NCBI GenBank assembly: GCA_007449985.2
Contig: VIIQ02000827.1
Span: forward strand, 722,352-786,351
Direction of reading: 5' to 3'
From: Desmodesmus armatus
Lineage: Eukaryota; Chlorophyta; Chlorophyceae; Sphaeropleales; Scenedesmaceae
Length of the DNA: 64,000 bases
Shown here: positions 24,101-35,441 of the stretch, piece after piece
Position numbering within the stretch: position 1 is the first letter of the stretch
How the letters are laid out: the number at the start of each line of letters is the position of its first letter
Notes under the pieces: generated by a model
The model's database searches: none
The model's input: only the letters and a program-made list of their open reading frames with translations
Told to the model about the DNA's origin: nothing
Made by a program: the position numbers and the translations under genes

Positions 24101-27100
24101 GCTCCCACTGCCTCTGTTGTGGCCCAGCTGCTGCCAACTCGTACCTGTGTGCCTGCGCATGTGCTGCTGCCTGGTGCTACTGCTCAGACCGCTGAGCTGC
24201 TAGGTGTGCCGCAATCCCAGTGGCCGTCAGGCAGCTTTGAGAGTGGGCAGATGGTGCTGGACAAGTCGCGTCACTGGCGGGGCCTGGTCATGGCCATGTA
24301 CATCAACACATACTCCAGCTTCTGGTGCGGTCATGCGCTCTCTGGCGGTGTCTGTTGGACTTCCTTGTGCAACCATCTGATGCGCACCAAGCTCACACCA
24401 TACTGTGGCTTGCATGCTGGAAATGTGACATTTTGCAGTCCGTACCTGCACACTTGTGCTTGGTCCTATGTTGCCTGACAACATGCTCTCAGTGCAGGCT
24501 GTTGTTTGTATCCGCGCAGGTATGAGATGTTCACGTGCTACTTGGGCAAAGGTGACAAGGAGACATTTGCATATGCTTTCATGGCTGTTGGGGAGCCCTA
24601 CACCCTGATCAAGACGCCACCGCGGGCCATCGGCACCACAGGCAAGCTCCTGGCTTCACTGGCTGTGGGTCTCAGCATGAATGTCTTTGCAAATGCTGTG
24701 TCACTCATGGCTGCATGGGTGGTGCTGGTCCGTTCTGGTCCCTAGTCCAGGCAGTTGCCCCCACTTCTGAACACTGGAGGTGCAGGCCTCAGCTCCATTG
24801 GTACTGTGTGCTCTGGTGTCCTGTGCTGTGTGCAGGCACCAGCGAAACCTGCAACAGCCGGACGCATGTGTGCGCGGACGAGTTCACGGGGAACACCATG
24901 GGTCAGGCGGACCTTGACGGCAGGCTGCTATTCCTGCACAGCAACATGCACAAGTGGGACCTGCGGCTGCCTGAGAAGTTCAACATGCACTACCAGCGGA
25001 GATGGGTCAAGATGCTGCCAGGTGGGCGGTGTGCTTATGCTGGTGTGGCCGCCGTTTTGAGTAATAGTTGCAATTGGAATTTGCTGAGCAGGCTGTCACT
25101 GGCAGCAGTGCCCGTCATGCGGCTTGTTCGAATTAGAAGCAGATGGGCTTGCAGTTGTTGCAACCCCAGAGTGCTGAACAGAATGAAACTGCACGACCGG
25201 AGGAGGGGGGGTGACCATTGCACTGCAAACTGCACCATACAGCTGCTGATGCATGGTCTGCTAGCATACATACATCTGCAAAACTGTGCAGAATGTGCGC
25301 ACAACTCCAACTGATACTGGATGTTACCAAGCCAAAAATAGCTGATGTACCAACACAAACATACATGGGGTCTGCTGATGCAGCTCACCCCTCAGCCTAG
25401 GGGCCTCCCATGATAAGTCAAACAAGGAGGACATGCAACAGCCGCAAGCATATGCTGCCAACCTGCTGCGCACAGCTCTGGCGCCACTATTACTTCAGAG
25501 GCAGCCGCAGCACTGTGATGAGCTGCTGGCCACGCAACCTGGTTCAAGTTGCAAACTGTACTGTAGCTAGCATGCTGCAGTGCTCTGCTGGTGACAGATT
25601 GCCAGCATGTTCTGTTGTTCACATGTTGCACTTCTTGGCAGACACATCGGGCTGCACCCCTGACACCTTGACGCCTTGACAGGTGGCCAGGCAGTCATTG
25701 TCATACATCTTGCCGTCTGCATGTACAGAAGCAGAGCATTCAGTAAGTGTGCCTCCATATGGGCCAACTGTATAGAAAACGCTTTGCAGAGTGTGTTGCA
25801 TGCCCTGTCACTGTGAAGCTGAGAAGCAGCGGACAGACTCTCTGTGCTGCAGTGAACAATACGTACCTGATCCGCAAACGGGCTTGTAGATCCTAGGGCA
25901 GCGGCAGGTGGCGCCATTTGCCATGGTGCCGCTCTGAGCCTTGGGAGCTGTGGCAGCTGCCTTGGGGCAGTTGCCGCTGGCGTCTGGCTGCCCTGCTGCT
26001 GTGGTCTTGGCGCACTCTGCCAAGCACTTGTTGTTGTACTTGTTGCCATCTGCAGCAGGAGGCAAGCATTGCAAACACGTGCAAGAGTGACACTCCTGAT
26101 CGCACATGCACCTGTGACAGCACGGTGTCCGCAGGTGTGAAACCAAACATAAGAGCGTATCATGCCACCTGCTGAATTAGCTGACAAGGCAAAAGCTTTT
26201 GTTGCCCCTCACCTGCACCACAAACAGGCGACATGATCCGAGGGCAGGGGCACTGTCCTGGCCCTGCCTCTGATGTCACCTTGCCATTACTGCTTGTAGG
26301 GCCACTGCCTGTCCTGCCTGTGTTGCCGCTGCTGCTCACGGGCTCTGGGCCTGAGGGCATTGACATGATGTGCACCATGCCAGGAGGCTCGCATTCTGCA
26401 AAGCAGCCTCTGCAGTTGTTCACGCGGCAAACCATGCCGGGGCCACACTGCTTGTTGTTGCACGGGTTCTTGGCTCCGTTGCAGTTGAAGATCTCTCCTG
26501 CACACCCTGCTGATGCTAGTTGCATGCTGGCCAGCAAACAGGCCAAAACAACCAGTTGCTGGGCTGCCATGATGTACCACAGGTAGATCCTGCTGTTGTC
26601 ACTGTGTCGTGGCACACTGGTCGTGCGGCCGGTTCCGTGAAGTCTGTAGACACCCTGTTGCTACGAAGACTTGTTTACAGCCAGGTAGCGTGTGTGCTGA
26701 GGTCACTTTGCGGAGTACTGGGTCCCGGGTGTGCAAAAAGACTTGGGTGCGTGTACAGGCAACAAATGCTTCTTAGACGATGGCTACCGATCCTTGATGG
26801 TGTTGAAAGTTGTTTATGTCTGACTACCTTGGCCAACTGAATTGGATAATCGCTGGTATCACTAGTGGTGCCGGGGATGAGGGCCGCAATACCTTTTGCG
26901 GTTCTCACCGCTTGCTGGATCGGATATCAAAGCGTGTTCTATGGCCGTCGGCTGGCTAGGGCTATGCAATAGAGAGGTAAAAGAATTCCAAGGTTTGGAG
27001 TGAGCCCACAAGGGTGGCCCCCTTCCTGGGTCAACATATTACTGCAAGCTTGATGCAATGCACAACCTCCAGTGTAAAAGCTACTGTGGCCCACTTCCCC

Positions 27101-27949
27101 CCGCCGCCCTGCTGCCGCCCACTGGGCTGAGTGGGTCTCCTGCACCGGCTAAGATTCGCCACAGCCGCAATGTTTGATGACGCAGCGCAATGCAGGCGCA
27201 CGCCCATGTCGAGACCCCTAGCACACCTTAACCTGACTCTCCCCCCCCTCCCCCGCTTGCTCCCCTCCTGTCTGCAGAGAATGTTGACTTTGAGCAGTGG
27301 CAGAAGACCCACCTGGGATACGACGCGGAGAGGCTGGTGTACGACATGCTGCGGCAGCTCAAGTGCCTGCCCTGGTGGGAGAGCTACTACACACACCGTG
27401 TTGAGAAAGGTGGGCCCTGACCATGCAGCTGCCTTCAACAGCATTCTCTCCCCTTCGTAGAAAAGGTTGTCGACAGAAGAACTAAAGCCCTGCAATCGAC
27501 AGCAGCTTCCCTTGGCGTAGGGGCTTGCAGGCTCCCAGGGGCATCGTGGCTGCTGCTGCGTGCCAATGGACCAGTGCCTGCTGCACTATCGGCCCTAGCA
27601 AGCCGACTGCCTGCACTGACCGCCCCCTGCCTGCTGCCGGGCCCAATGCTGCCAGAAGCCGCTGCAGGCGGTCGCACTGTGTTTCAAATCAAAGGCCTAA
27701 ACATCTGCTGAATTCTTTTGGCATGCAGGGGACCGCAAAATTCCGGACCTTGACGGCTTCCACTTCCTGCTGCGTGGCATCAGCCTACACCGCATGTACC
27801 TGCATGGCTGGGAGGGCAACTTTGTGGATACGATCGAGGTCCTGCACCGGCCGAGCTGGCGGGAGCGCTGGAGCCATTGGTACATGGGGCAGCTGCGGCC
27901 CAAGCTGGTCGGGTGGCACGTGCTGTGGCACAGGCGGCCTGGCAACTGA
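21111..27949 (+). CDS. Putative alpha-mannosyltransferase, GT71/MNN1-like (Mannosyl_trans3)
   Basis: Thirteen exons: 21111-21469, 21631-21750, 21997-22109, 22272-22403, 22703-22857, 23173-23279, 23483-23675, 23835-23960, 24188-24324, 24520-24641, 24836-25021, 27278-27409, 27729-27949; 700 aa. A signal anchor (LVMVPWITLVLLTVILW, about residues 69-85) indicates a type II Golgi protein. A Cys-rich stem follows (CEGNITTSRVTCGPMKPFTC). The catalytic part has RGIVMVGGGMRYMESTWIGV, MGRFTIKAAVLLLTRFEE, then VIYLDADNF with the metal-binding DXD at about 398-400, and SFESGQMVLDK. GT71 enzymes add mannose to N- or O-glycans from GDP-mannose; the algal substrate is unknown. Exon 10 ends at a GC donor (CACAG|GCAAGC). 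The starts of exon 5 and exon 9 are the least certain. The intron 25022-27277 contains a gene on the other strand. Confidence 0.87.
25619..26570 (-). CDS. Secreted Kazal-type protease inhibitor, two domains, nested in a GT71 intron
   Basis: Exons 26570-26213, 26049-25867 and 25716-25619 give 212 aa. The start MAAQQLVVLACLLASMQLAS is a signal peptide. Next comes a Cys-rich module (NPCNNKQCGPGMVCRVNNC, then CRGCFAEC), then two Kazal domains: CPCPRIMSPVCGADGNKYNN with KCLAEC, and [20 protein letters not shown] with DCLATC, the protein ending KKCNM. Kazal domains block serine proteases by inserting a reactive loop; the product is probably extracellular or in the secretory route. Each Kazal domain is split by a phase-1 intron at the same point (VCG|.DG), a sign that the exon was duplicated. 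The gene lies wholly inside the 2.26-kb intron 11 of the plus-strand mannosyltransferase gene. The target protease is unknown. Confidence 0.88.
26571..27277. other. Rest of GT71 intron 11; upstream region of the nested Kazal gene
   Basis: This 700 bp must contain the promoter of the nested minus-strand gene as well as the 3' end of the host intron (C-rich tract before the acceptor at 27277). Composition is more even than in the neighbouring UTRs. A small hairpin, CCGCAA...TTGCGG, occurs at about 26884-26901. No coding frame is supported. Confidence 0.4.
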
Positions 27950-30900
27950 CCAGGACTGTGTGCAAGGAAGAAAACTTTCAACCTATGTGTGCAGTACGCA
28001 TCCGCCTGCGACTGGCCAAAGTGGATGTTTCCATAGGCCTTGTGTCCGTTGATTGTGTAGGCAGGTGGCCTTATGATGTGTGATGGTGACACAGTGACCA
28101 GCAACGGGTGCTGTCAGTGTGTTGGGGTGCAGGGGTACAGCAGGCTGCGGGATGGCAGGGGTGGCAGTTTTCAAGTACTGCAAACGTGATGCGTGAGACG
28201 TGCTGCAGGTTTGTGTGACCAGTGTCTTCTAGAGTATCCCTTCCTTGCTGCACCGACCCACGTGTGTTGCATGAGTATGGCTTTGTGGCAATGCATGGGA
28301 TCAGGTGCTGCTGGCCCTGATGTGTCTCCTCAGGTTGGCTTGTACAACAAGTAGCCGCCAGCTGTTGGTCTGTGCTGATCTGCACCTGGCAGAGCCAAGT
28401 GTTGGCTCGATACCCCCTCCACAGATACTGTGCTACCCCAGGCAGAGCAAGTCACCATTCGCTTTCCTTGCAAACATTTATTCATCCTTGCAGAGACCCG
28501 TCGCTGCAGGCAACCTGTGCCTGAGATGCCCTTTGGTCGTGGCATAACAGTGTGGCATGTGTGATGTCAGCACGCATTCACGTGTTGCGCACTGCATGTG
28601 CCCGCCTGTGCGCAACAGCTCACTCCATGACCATTGACGGTGGTGATCCTTGTGTGGAGTCTGTATGTTTTTGCTCTCTTGTCTCCAGCAGCAGCCGTGC
28701 TATCAGCACTTTCCTCTGGTGTTTGCTTGTGCGTGGCACTGCAGCGGCGGTGGTGCATGGCATGTGCACGCCAGGCTGTTTTCCTTCAAGCAGCTGCTGG
28801 CACGCCCCTTTCGAGTGCACACACTACCGGTAGTACAGGTACCCGTGGCCTATTTGACAGAGCTGCTGCATGCATCCTCCCTCTTTCTGCTGCCAGGCCG
28901 TTGTGCATCCTAAGGCATGGACCCATACGCTTGTGCGCAGCTTGCACCCCCCTCCTGGCCCCTGCCATGATCCCTGCTCTATGCTTGCATGATGCAAGCT
29001 TATACTGATTGTGATCACAACAGCTGCTGCTGCACTACCAGCGCCTTGCTTTGCTGTTTTTGTGTTGCTGGATGTTTACCCAGCAGGTCTGCAGGCCCTC
29101 ACTTAGTCGTGCCTTGTTGCACACCGCAGCATCGGCAGCAGCCAGCCTGTTGTCTGTTCTGTTTGCCACGAAGTCCATGCTTGGTGATTGCGCTTCATAG
29201 AGCGCACCGAAGCATGAAATTTGTGTGGAATGTTGCATCTGTTGCCGCTGCCATCAGCCCTTTGCCGCGTCACACGCATTACACAGTGATGCAGCATGCA
29301 GGTGTTGTACTGAAGCACTGCATGGTGAGCTGCATATGTCAACTTGATATGTCATCCAGCATGGACTGCATGGGCCAGCTGGTTGATGGTTGGGTTCAGG
29401 CTTCGTCATATGCGCTGGTGTGGGCTTACAGGTGTTCAGGCGGCAACATGCCATCTGCGTCTGCAGTGCAGGGTGAGCAACATGAACCGTTCATGACGCC
29501 ATCAGCCCCCACCCTTGCGCTGTGTGCTGCCAGCTTGTCTTTTTGTTGTAAAGTTCGCGAGTATTAGTTGTGTTACAGCAGCATCTAGTGAGCAGTTTGT
29601 CCAGCTGAAACGCCAACACACAACAGACATGGTTGCTGTCTGTTGGTTGTGCTCAGCTGCAGGCTGCAGCGACTGTGTGCACCCGGCGTGTTGTGCAGGG
29701 GTGGGCTTACACCGCACCGTTCGGCTGGCATGTTCCTGTATTGGCTCAAGTGTTGTGCAACCACCAGTGTTCCTGAGCATGGAAGCTGTTGCAACGCCAC
29801 ACAGTGGCTGCGCCGACAGCAGACACTGAGCATGATGCATGCAGGCTGAGGAGTCAATGAGAGTGATGCGTGGTCTTGCTGAGAGGCTTGATTTGTGTGT
29901 GTGCATATACTGTGCTTGCCCGAGTGGGTCAGGAGGCATTGTAACAATGCAGGCTGCAGCAGTGCAGCTTGGTACAGCAACAGGGGGTGGCGACCTGCAG
30001 TGCAACAGGTGGTGTTCTGTCCTTCTGGGTGCAGTGGTGGGGCTGGAGAGGCAATGCCTGTCTTGAATTGCAGCGGGACTGGCCGCATTTGCCGGGCAGC
30101 TTCCTGTGATCGTGCTCCTGTGTCGTGCATGCCTTGGCGCATTGTCGGCCTTGCTGCTTGGGGCACGCCATGCCGCAGGCTGGTACTCAACACCACTATG
30201 AGGCATCAAGCTGCATGCAGCTCAATCCTTGACTTCAGCTTGATGGGCAAGCAAGTAGCTGGAACGTTGGAATGCAAGGCTTTTCGGGCTGCATGGACGA
30301 CAGGGTGGGCCCTCGTCGGTGAGCTTAGCACTGTACAGTGCGATGTGGGTTGTGTGGTTGTTGCGGCTTGTCGGTCTGCTTGCCTAGCGCGCGTGCTAAG
30401 CACCACACATGTTGGCTGGGCATTGCATGCTATGCACATGCAGTGCGTCGTCACTTCATGGGCATCTGCCGCAAGCCATTTGCAGTGCATTGTCTGGGCT
30501 GCCTCCAGCTGTGAATAAGCAGTGTGTGCAGTGTGCTCATCCACTGTCGTTAGTTAGCTGCCGAAGCCGCCGTGTCTCCGGCAACATGCATATTGCATAG
30601 TGTTGCTGATGCCAGGAAGCGCATTGACCAACTTTGTTGATTTCATTCATAGTCGTGTTGCTGCGACTGCCAGTGGGGTTGCTGCAGATGGCTCCATCTG
30701 CTTGAGCAGGCTTGACTAAATCTGGTCAAACTGGGCTGTATTTGGGGCTGGCAACTGTGTCTTGCAGATGCTGTAATAGCCATGCTTGCATTGCTGCCGG
30801 TGCAGCATTCTACACACCGTGCAGGCTGCTTGTGGGATGCTACTCAAAGCTTGTTGGCATGCGCAATTTGGGGCTGCCCTTGGACTCCTCTGGCTTTTCA

Positions 30901-31466
30901 AGCAAGCACAATCATATGCAGCCACATGGTCATGACAGACTGGCACCATTGTTACCAACGCGGGTCAATGTCAACAGTCTCAAGCTGACGACCAATCATG
31001 TTGCTGCACCAGCTAGCTAGCGCAACATGAGCAAAGCCACGGCTACAGCCTGCATTCCGTAGGCTGGCGCCACACCTCAGCACAGTGCAGCAGAACATGG
31101 CCATACTTTGAAAGTAAGCCAAAGGCTGGATTCAACACCAAGCTGAGGGTGTCAGTAGTAACAGAGTCAAGGGCAGTTCAAAAACATGCTTGCTGTCACT
31201 GCAAGCTTTTCAACAATATCATGGCAACCGATGTGCCTGGAACACATGGCCTCCTCATGGTTTCACATGCACAAATGCTGCACAACAATGTACACACCCA
31301 ACATGCCTTTGCTTTCTCATGCGTTTGTCGGCATGGCTGACTGGAAAGGTTTGGCATGGCCTCCACACCCAAAAGGTTCGGCATGGCCTCCACAACAGCC
31401 GCTGCATGGGCAGCAAAGGCCCTTTTGATACCATATTACACATCTGATCCCATGCAGCTGCTGCAC
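27950..31466. other. GT71 3' region and long stretch without a recognised gene
   Basis: The plus strand is T+G-rich to about 30800, as expected for 3' UTR or introns of plus-strand transcription, and could be a very long 3' UTR of the mannosyltransferase gene or an undetected plus-strand unit. Frames of 200 or more codons on both strands (for example 29895-30518 and 29502-30209) show no domain and overlap each other. A 23-bp tandem duplication (ggcatggcctccaca...) lies at about 31354-31393. On the minus strand TGTAA (plus ttaca, 31436-31440) sits 27 bp past the stop of the second Kazal gene. Confidence 0.35.
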
Positions 31467-32571
31467 TCAGCAATTGCCCTGCGAGGCGATCCTCACGCCA
31501 ATGCAGTCAGCGGCACACTTTGTAGGGTAGCTGCGCCCGTCTGCGCCACACACTGGAGCATATATCAACGGGCAAGCACACACCCTACCGGGCCTTGTAG
31601 GTCCGCCCTCCAGTGAGGGGCCCACTGGGGTGGTACCCGCAGGCCCATTGCCATTGCTGCTGCCTGGGTTGAAGCCAGGGTTTGGGCCAATCTGCTGGAT
31701 CCATGGGCGGGAGCTTGCAGGGCCTGAGGGGTTGAACCCTGGGCCTTGGGGGTTGACGGGGCCTATGGGGCCGCTGTTGCAGATGCCGTTGACCGGTCGT
31801 TGGCCTGTAGGTGGAGAGGCAGTCACGCAGGCGGATGCAGGCAGCCAGTCAGTGGTGTTGCACACCATGGTGCTGGCCTTGGCCGCACATGTATGTCTCT
31901 AAGATCCACATGTGTAACACCAGCAACCCGGATGCACTGTTACATCCCGTGGAGCTGACCTGATGGGTGCCTCACGCCCAATAGTCAGCCTGGTCCCATT
32001 GGGCTCGAAACGCCATGCCAACACCAAGAGTTCAGAAGCCCCCAAGGCAGAGATATCACACTTCTGCCCCCTGCCTTTTTCTGCACTACATGTGTGACAA
32101 ACCGCCCCTGTGCTGAGCGGGTTGACGGGAGTGCGTACCTGAGACGCTGAGACCCCTGCACTCTGCTTCGCACTTGTTGTTGTACGCTTGGCCGTCTGCA
32201 AGTAACACAGGAGTACATGTCACCAGTGTGTTCAATCAATGCCAACAGCCTTGAGCACAGTGGCTGATTATGGACAGCTGCAGTTGGCGTGGCAGTGCAC
32301 GTAGAAGCCCAGCGAATGCAGCTGCAAGCATAGTGTCAGACGGGCAGGCATGCTGTATGCTCTTCATGGTAACATTACCAATGCCTTGTACCCCCTTCAA
32401 AGCCTCACCAGCAGCACAGACTGGTGCATAGATGCGTGGGCATGCACACCCCCCGCCTGGTCGCTGGTTAATGCTGAGCAAGCGCCGGTGTGATGAGGGT
32501 GCCTTTGCTACAGTCTGCCCAAGCAATGCTAATACACAAACAGCTGCGACAATGTAGTGTGCTTTGGCCAT
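31467..32571 (-). CDS. Secreted Kazal-type protease inhibitor, two domains with Pro/Gly linker
   Basis: Exons 32571-32409, 32195-32139 and 31804-31467 give 185 aa. The start is MAKAHYIVAAVCVLALLGQ, a signal peptide. Kazal domain 1 is CACPRIYAPVCAADGQAYNN with KCEAEC; domain 2 is CACPLIYAPVCGADGRSYPT with KCAADC, ending ASQGNC. Between them is a long Gly/Pro/Asn-rich linker (GPIGPVNPQGPGFNPSGPAS). Domain 1 is split by the same phase-1 intron (VC..|DG) as both domains of the Kazal gene at 25619-26570, but domain 2 has none. The two genes are on the same strand about 5 kb apart and look like a local duplication. Products are presumably secreted serine-protease inhibitors; targets are unknown. 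The start was chosen at the ATG giving the signal peptide, not the upstream in-frame Met at 32607. Confidence 0.85.
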
Positions 32572-33449
32572 TCTGCAGGCTTGCAGTCGGGTAAGGCTCT
32601 GGGACAAGTGAGTGGAACAAAGGCTTGCTTTTGTATGTTGATACTGCTTGAAATTCAGCGGATCAGAGCAATCTGTTGTGAGACAGCATAAATGGCTGCT
32701 GTATGATATAGTTTTTTTTACGAACGAATTACTCCATCTAGCAATCGCATAAACGTACTGTGTGCACCATCACTTCGCCTCACTTCCATTTCCTTCGTGT
32801 CTCACGAGCCGGGCAGAGCCGACCGTCAAATAATTCATCTTCCTCATATTACTTATCGTCGTGCCAAACGCGCTGTCCCAAGCACTCACTTAAGGTCCCG
32901 TCATCAGATTAGTAATTGAGATTACTGTACAGTGCCACGTGTCCACCTGCCTCCGTCAACACTGCAACACACGCGCTATTGCATGCTCATCGGTGCTTTT
33001 GGATAGACAGCGATAACAGCGTATACATTTTCAAGTTTGCTGCTTCCAGCTGCCAAGTTGGGCTGCATGTGTACCCGATCACCCCAGTGCCGTTGCTGCA
33101 TCACTGGGCATCTCAACTCACACACAGCTGCATCACATGGCCTTTCCCTCACTGTTACCATGTGTGTCGCACTGCAAAAACAAGGGAGTAGTGCTGCTGT
33201 CAACAACTTGTTCTACCAGCAGCAGCACAGACCAACCAGACTGCCCAGGCCTGTCTAAGCAGGGGTCTTGGGGTTATGCACTACTGCAGCCTACGGGGTT
33301 TGGCAATTTTGGCGAAACTTGGTCTGGGCAAACTTACGGTGATTTTTGCCCAACTTCTGGAAAGATAAGGCAAAGACGTCCAATCTTCAGGACATCAAAC
33401 GACATTGGTGCAAGCTTCAGATCGCTGTAATTCTGGTCATGTCATTGCA
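32572..33449. other. Upstream regions of the Kazal gene (-) and of the zinc-cluster gene (+)
   Basis: No coding frame is supported. The stretch 32650-32920 is unusually A+T-rich for this window (a run of eight T at 32710, atattacttatcg near 32850) and is the likely promoter of the minus-strand Kazal gene. The downstream half belongs to the leader of the plus-strand gene starting at 33450. Confidence 0.35.
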
Positions 33450-34608
33450 ATGGACTGGGATGATGGCACTGAACAGTCAGAGCATGTGGAACAGTACTTT
33501 CAAACACACACACGTCAGAACAAGCGCAGGCCCTCTGGGTTGCAGCAGCCTGCTGGACAGCGCAGCAGCAGCAGCAGCAGGGCCGGGGGTGCAGCAGCTG
33601 AGCAACAGCAGCAACAACCACAGCAGCACAGCAGTCGTCAGGAGGTTAGGGCAACTGGTGCACAGGCCTTCCAGCCCCATCCACAGCAGCAGGCAGCAAG
33701 CCAGCCCAATGTGCAGGCCACTTATCCAGAGAGTGGCTCTCACACACACCCAACAGCTCAGCAGTGGGGCCAGCAGCAGCAGCAGCAGCAGCAGCAGGCG
33801 GAGGAGGACCTCTTGCACGGCCAGCAGCAGGCGGCACAGTTCGAGGAGAGCATCCAAGTCGCATATGCAGCAGATGAAGAGGCGACCGCTGCAGCAGCAG
33901 TCCGGGCGAAGCAGGACCGAGCCAAGAAGCTGGAAGAGAGTCAAGCACTGTGGCGCCAGAACTCCCCCGCCACTGCGCAGCGAAGCATGCACCTGCTGGC
34001 CGCACCGGGAGAGCAGACCTGCAGCATCTGCCACAGCAGCTGCGCAACTGTAAGGTGCGTCCTGTGCTGTTCAGAGCAGCAGCTGCGGCACAGCCTTTGT
34101 GCCCCATAAGCGGCCTGCAGCAGCTGATTGTGAGTTATGGCTGGCTGTGCAGGTGCTGGACATGCAACCCTGCCGGTGGGGCAAAGGCCTACTGTGAGCC
34201 GTGCGATGGCGCTCACCATTGCGGTGTACACATGCACAAGCGGGAGAAGCACACTCAGTGGTGGCTGCTGGCAGCAAATGGCGTATGCAGCAGCAGGAGG
34301 TAGGTTTGGAAGCCTGCATGCGCGTGTGCTTTTGGTTGCGGTTTGCTTGCTGCCTTGTTGGCTGGCTGAATGCTGGCTGGTCCCCTCGCTGCCTTGCTTA
34401 CTGACTGGCTTGCTTTTCATGCTGGCTTCCTGCCTTCCTGCATCACTCATTTGACACGCCTGCTTCCTGTGTTGTTTTCTGTATGCCCCTGCTTGCACAG
34501 GCTACTTTACCGTTGCACCGCAGTGTGCCGGCAGCGGTGGGCAGTGCCCGGGGCAGTTTGATGTCCAGCAGGCGCAGGACACCAAGCCGCTGCTGTTCAT
34601 GTGCAGGC
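33450..34608 (+). CDS. Gln-rich protein with Cys/His zinc cluster; incomplete, possible KDZ-transposon relic
   Basis: Exon 1 (33450-34054) starts MDWDDGTEQSEHVEQYF, runs through Gln/Ala-rich sequence, and ends at QTCSICHSSCATV. Exon 2 (from 34153) continues RCWTCNPAGGAKAYCEPCDG and then HHCGVHMHKREKHTQWW, a C-x2-C...C-x2-C...H...H cluster. A third open piece (34501-34608; YFTVAPQCAGSGGQCPGQF) has coding character but cannot be joined to exon 2 in frame with the donors I see: it is one base out. The cluster recalls B-box fingers and the CxC modules in front of KDZ transposases (Kyakuja/Dileera/Zisupton). No transposase core follows, because a minus-strand gene begins within 140 bp. It could be a truncated transposon gene, a domesticated fragment, or a small host gene. 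Confidence 0.5.
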
Positions 34609-34746
34609 GTAAGTTTGTCGGCCGGGCGGCACAACTGGTCAGTGCTGTATTTGCTTGTGCATCACGTGCACGCCCCCTGTGGGTGACCTGGTCGCCTGCA
34701 TGTCAGCATTGTACCCAAAGACTAGTCAGGGCATACGTATGCTGCG

Positions 34747-35404
34747 TCAAACAGCAAGCAGCAGGCGCAAGTGCAGCTGTCTCCCTATGGCTATGAGCAA
34801 CCTACCAGCAGTGATGACACTCTCTGCGTGCTCCAAGTGCGCCAGCAAGTGGGGAAGGGCATCCTCCAGTTTCCCTGCTACAAACTCCACTGTCTCCTCC
34901 TCGTCCTGCATCTCGCCGTCCTTGTCCTGGAACATGCTGAAGATGTTGCTGTTCTCTGGCTCGTGCAGCAGGTGCCGTGCAACAGCCTGCCACAGAACAC
35001 AAACAGCAGCAAAGGCGGTGGTTGGTGGTTGGTGGCAGATCTGCAGACTTAAGTCTACACTGCTGGCGCTCCTGGGATGCAGCTCCTGCTACACTGCCTA
35101 CACCTACCCTGAGGATCACCAGCGCCTTGTTGGAGTTGTTCAGGGCAGCAGGGGCGCCCAGGACACCTCGCAGCTCGGCCTTCTGTATCACTGCATTGTT
35201 GAGCACCTGTGCTGTTGGTAGCACCCAGACTGGGGGGTGTTCTGGCTGGTCCCCCTCCATAATGACAATGTTGTCTGTCCAAGGGTTTTTCTTGCTGAGT
35301 TTGGCAGTGGGATTGCCTGAAACATGCCTCACATATGACCTGAAGCTATCCTTCCACTGCGTCTGGTTTTTAGGCTGCAGCAGAGGCATCGTGGCAGGCT
35401 GCAT
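34747..35404 (-). CDS. Unrecognised 178-aa protein
   Basis: Two exons, 35404-35108 and 34986-34747, join in phase 0 with consensus GTAGGT donor and ggcag acceptor. The N-terminal half includes QWKDSFRSYVRHVSGNPTAK, PWTDNIVIMEGDQPEHPPVW and AQVLNNAVIQKAELRGVLGA. The second exon has RHLLHEPENSNIFSMFQDKD, then an acidic DEEETVEF stretch and a Leu-rich, probably helical end (LPHLLAHLEHAESVITAGRL). There is no signal peptide or membrane segment and no Cys pattern. A TATAAA box lies 32-37 bp upstream of the ATG. No GCA-repeat tracts interrupt it, unlike its neighbours. I recognise no family; the even codon content and clean splice make it a credible gene. Confidence 0.6.
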
Positions 35405-35435
35405 GGTGCGTGAGAGCGTATCAATACAGTGTAGT

Positions 35436-35441
35436 TTTATA
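35436..35441 (-). promoter_or_regulatory. TATA box upstream of the 178-aa gene
   Basis: On the minus strand TATAAA reads from 35441 to 35436, inside catataaaac, 32 bp before the ATG at 35404. The transcript would therefore have a very short leader, or the true start codon is a later Met. Confidence 0.4.

Noticed and set aside
29502..30518. Overlapping frames over 200 codons on both strands
   Set aside because: No motif, no splice-linked continuation, and the same T+G-rich composition as UTRs.
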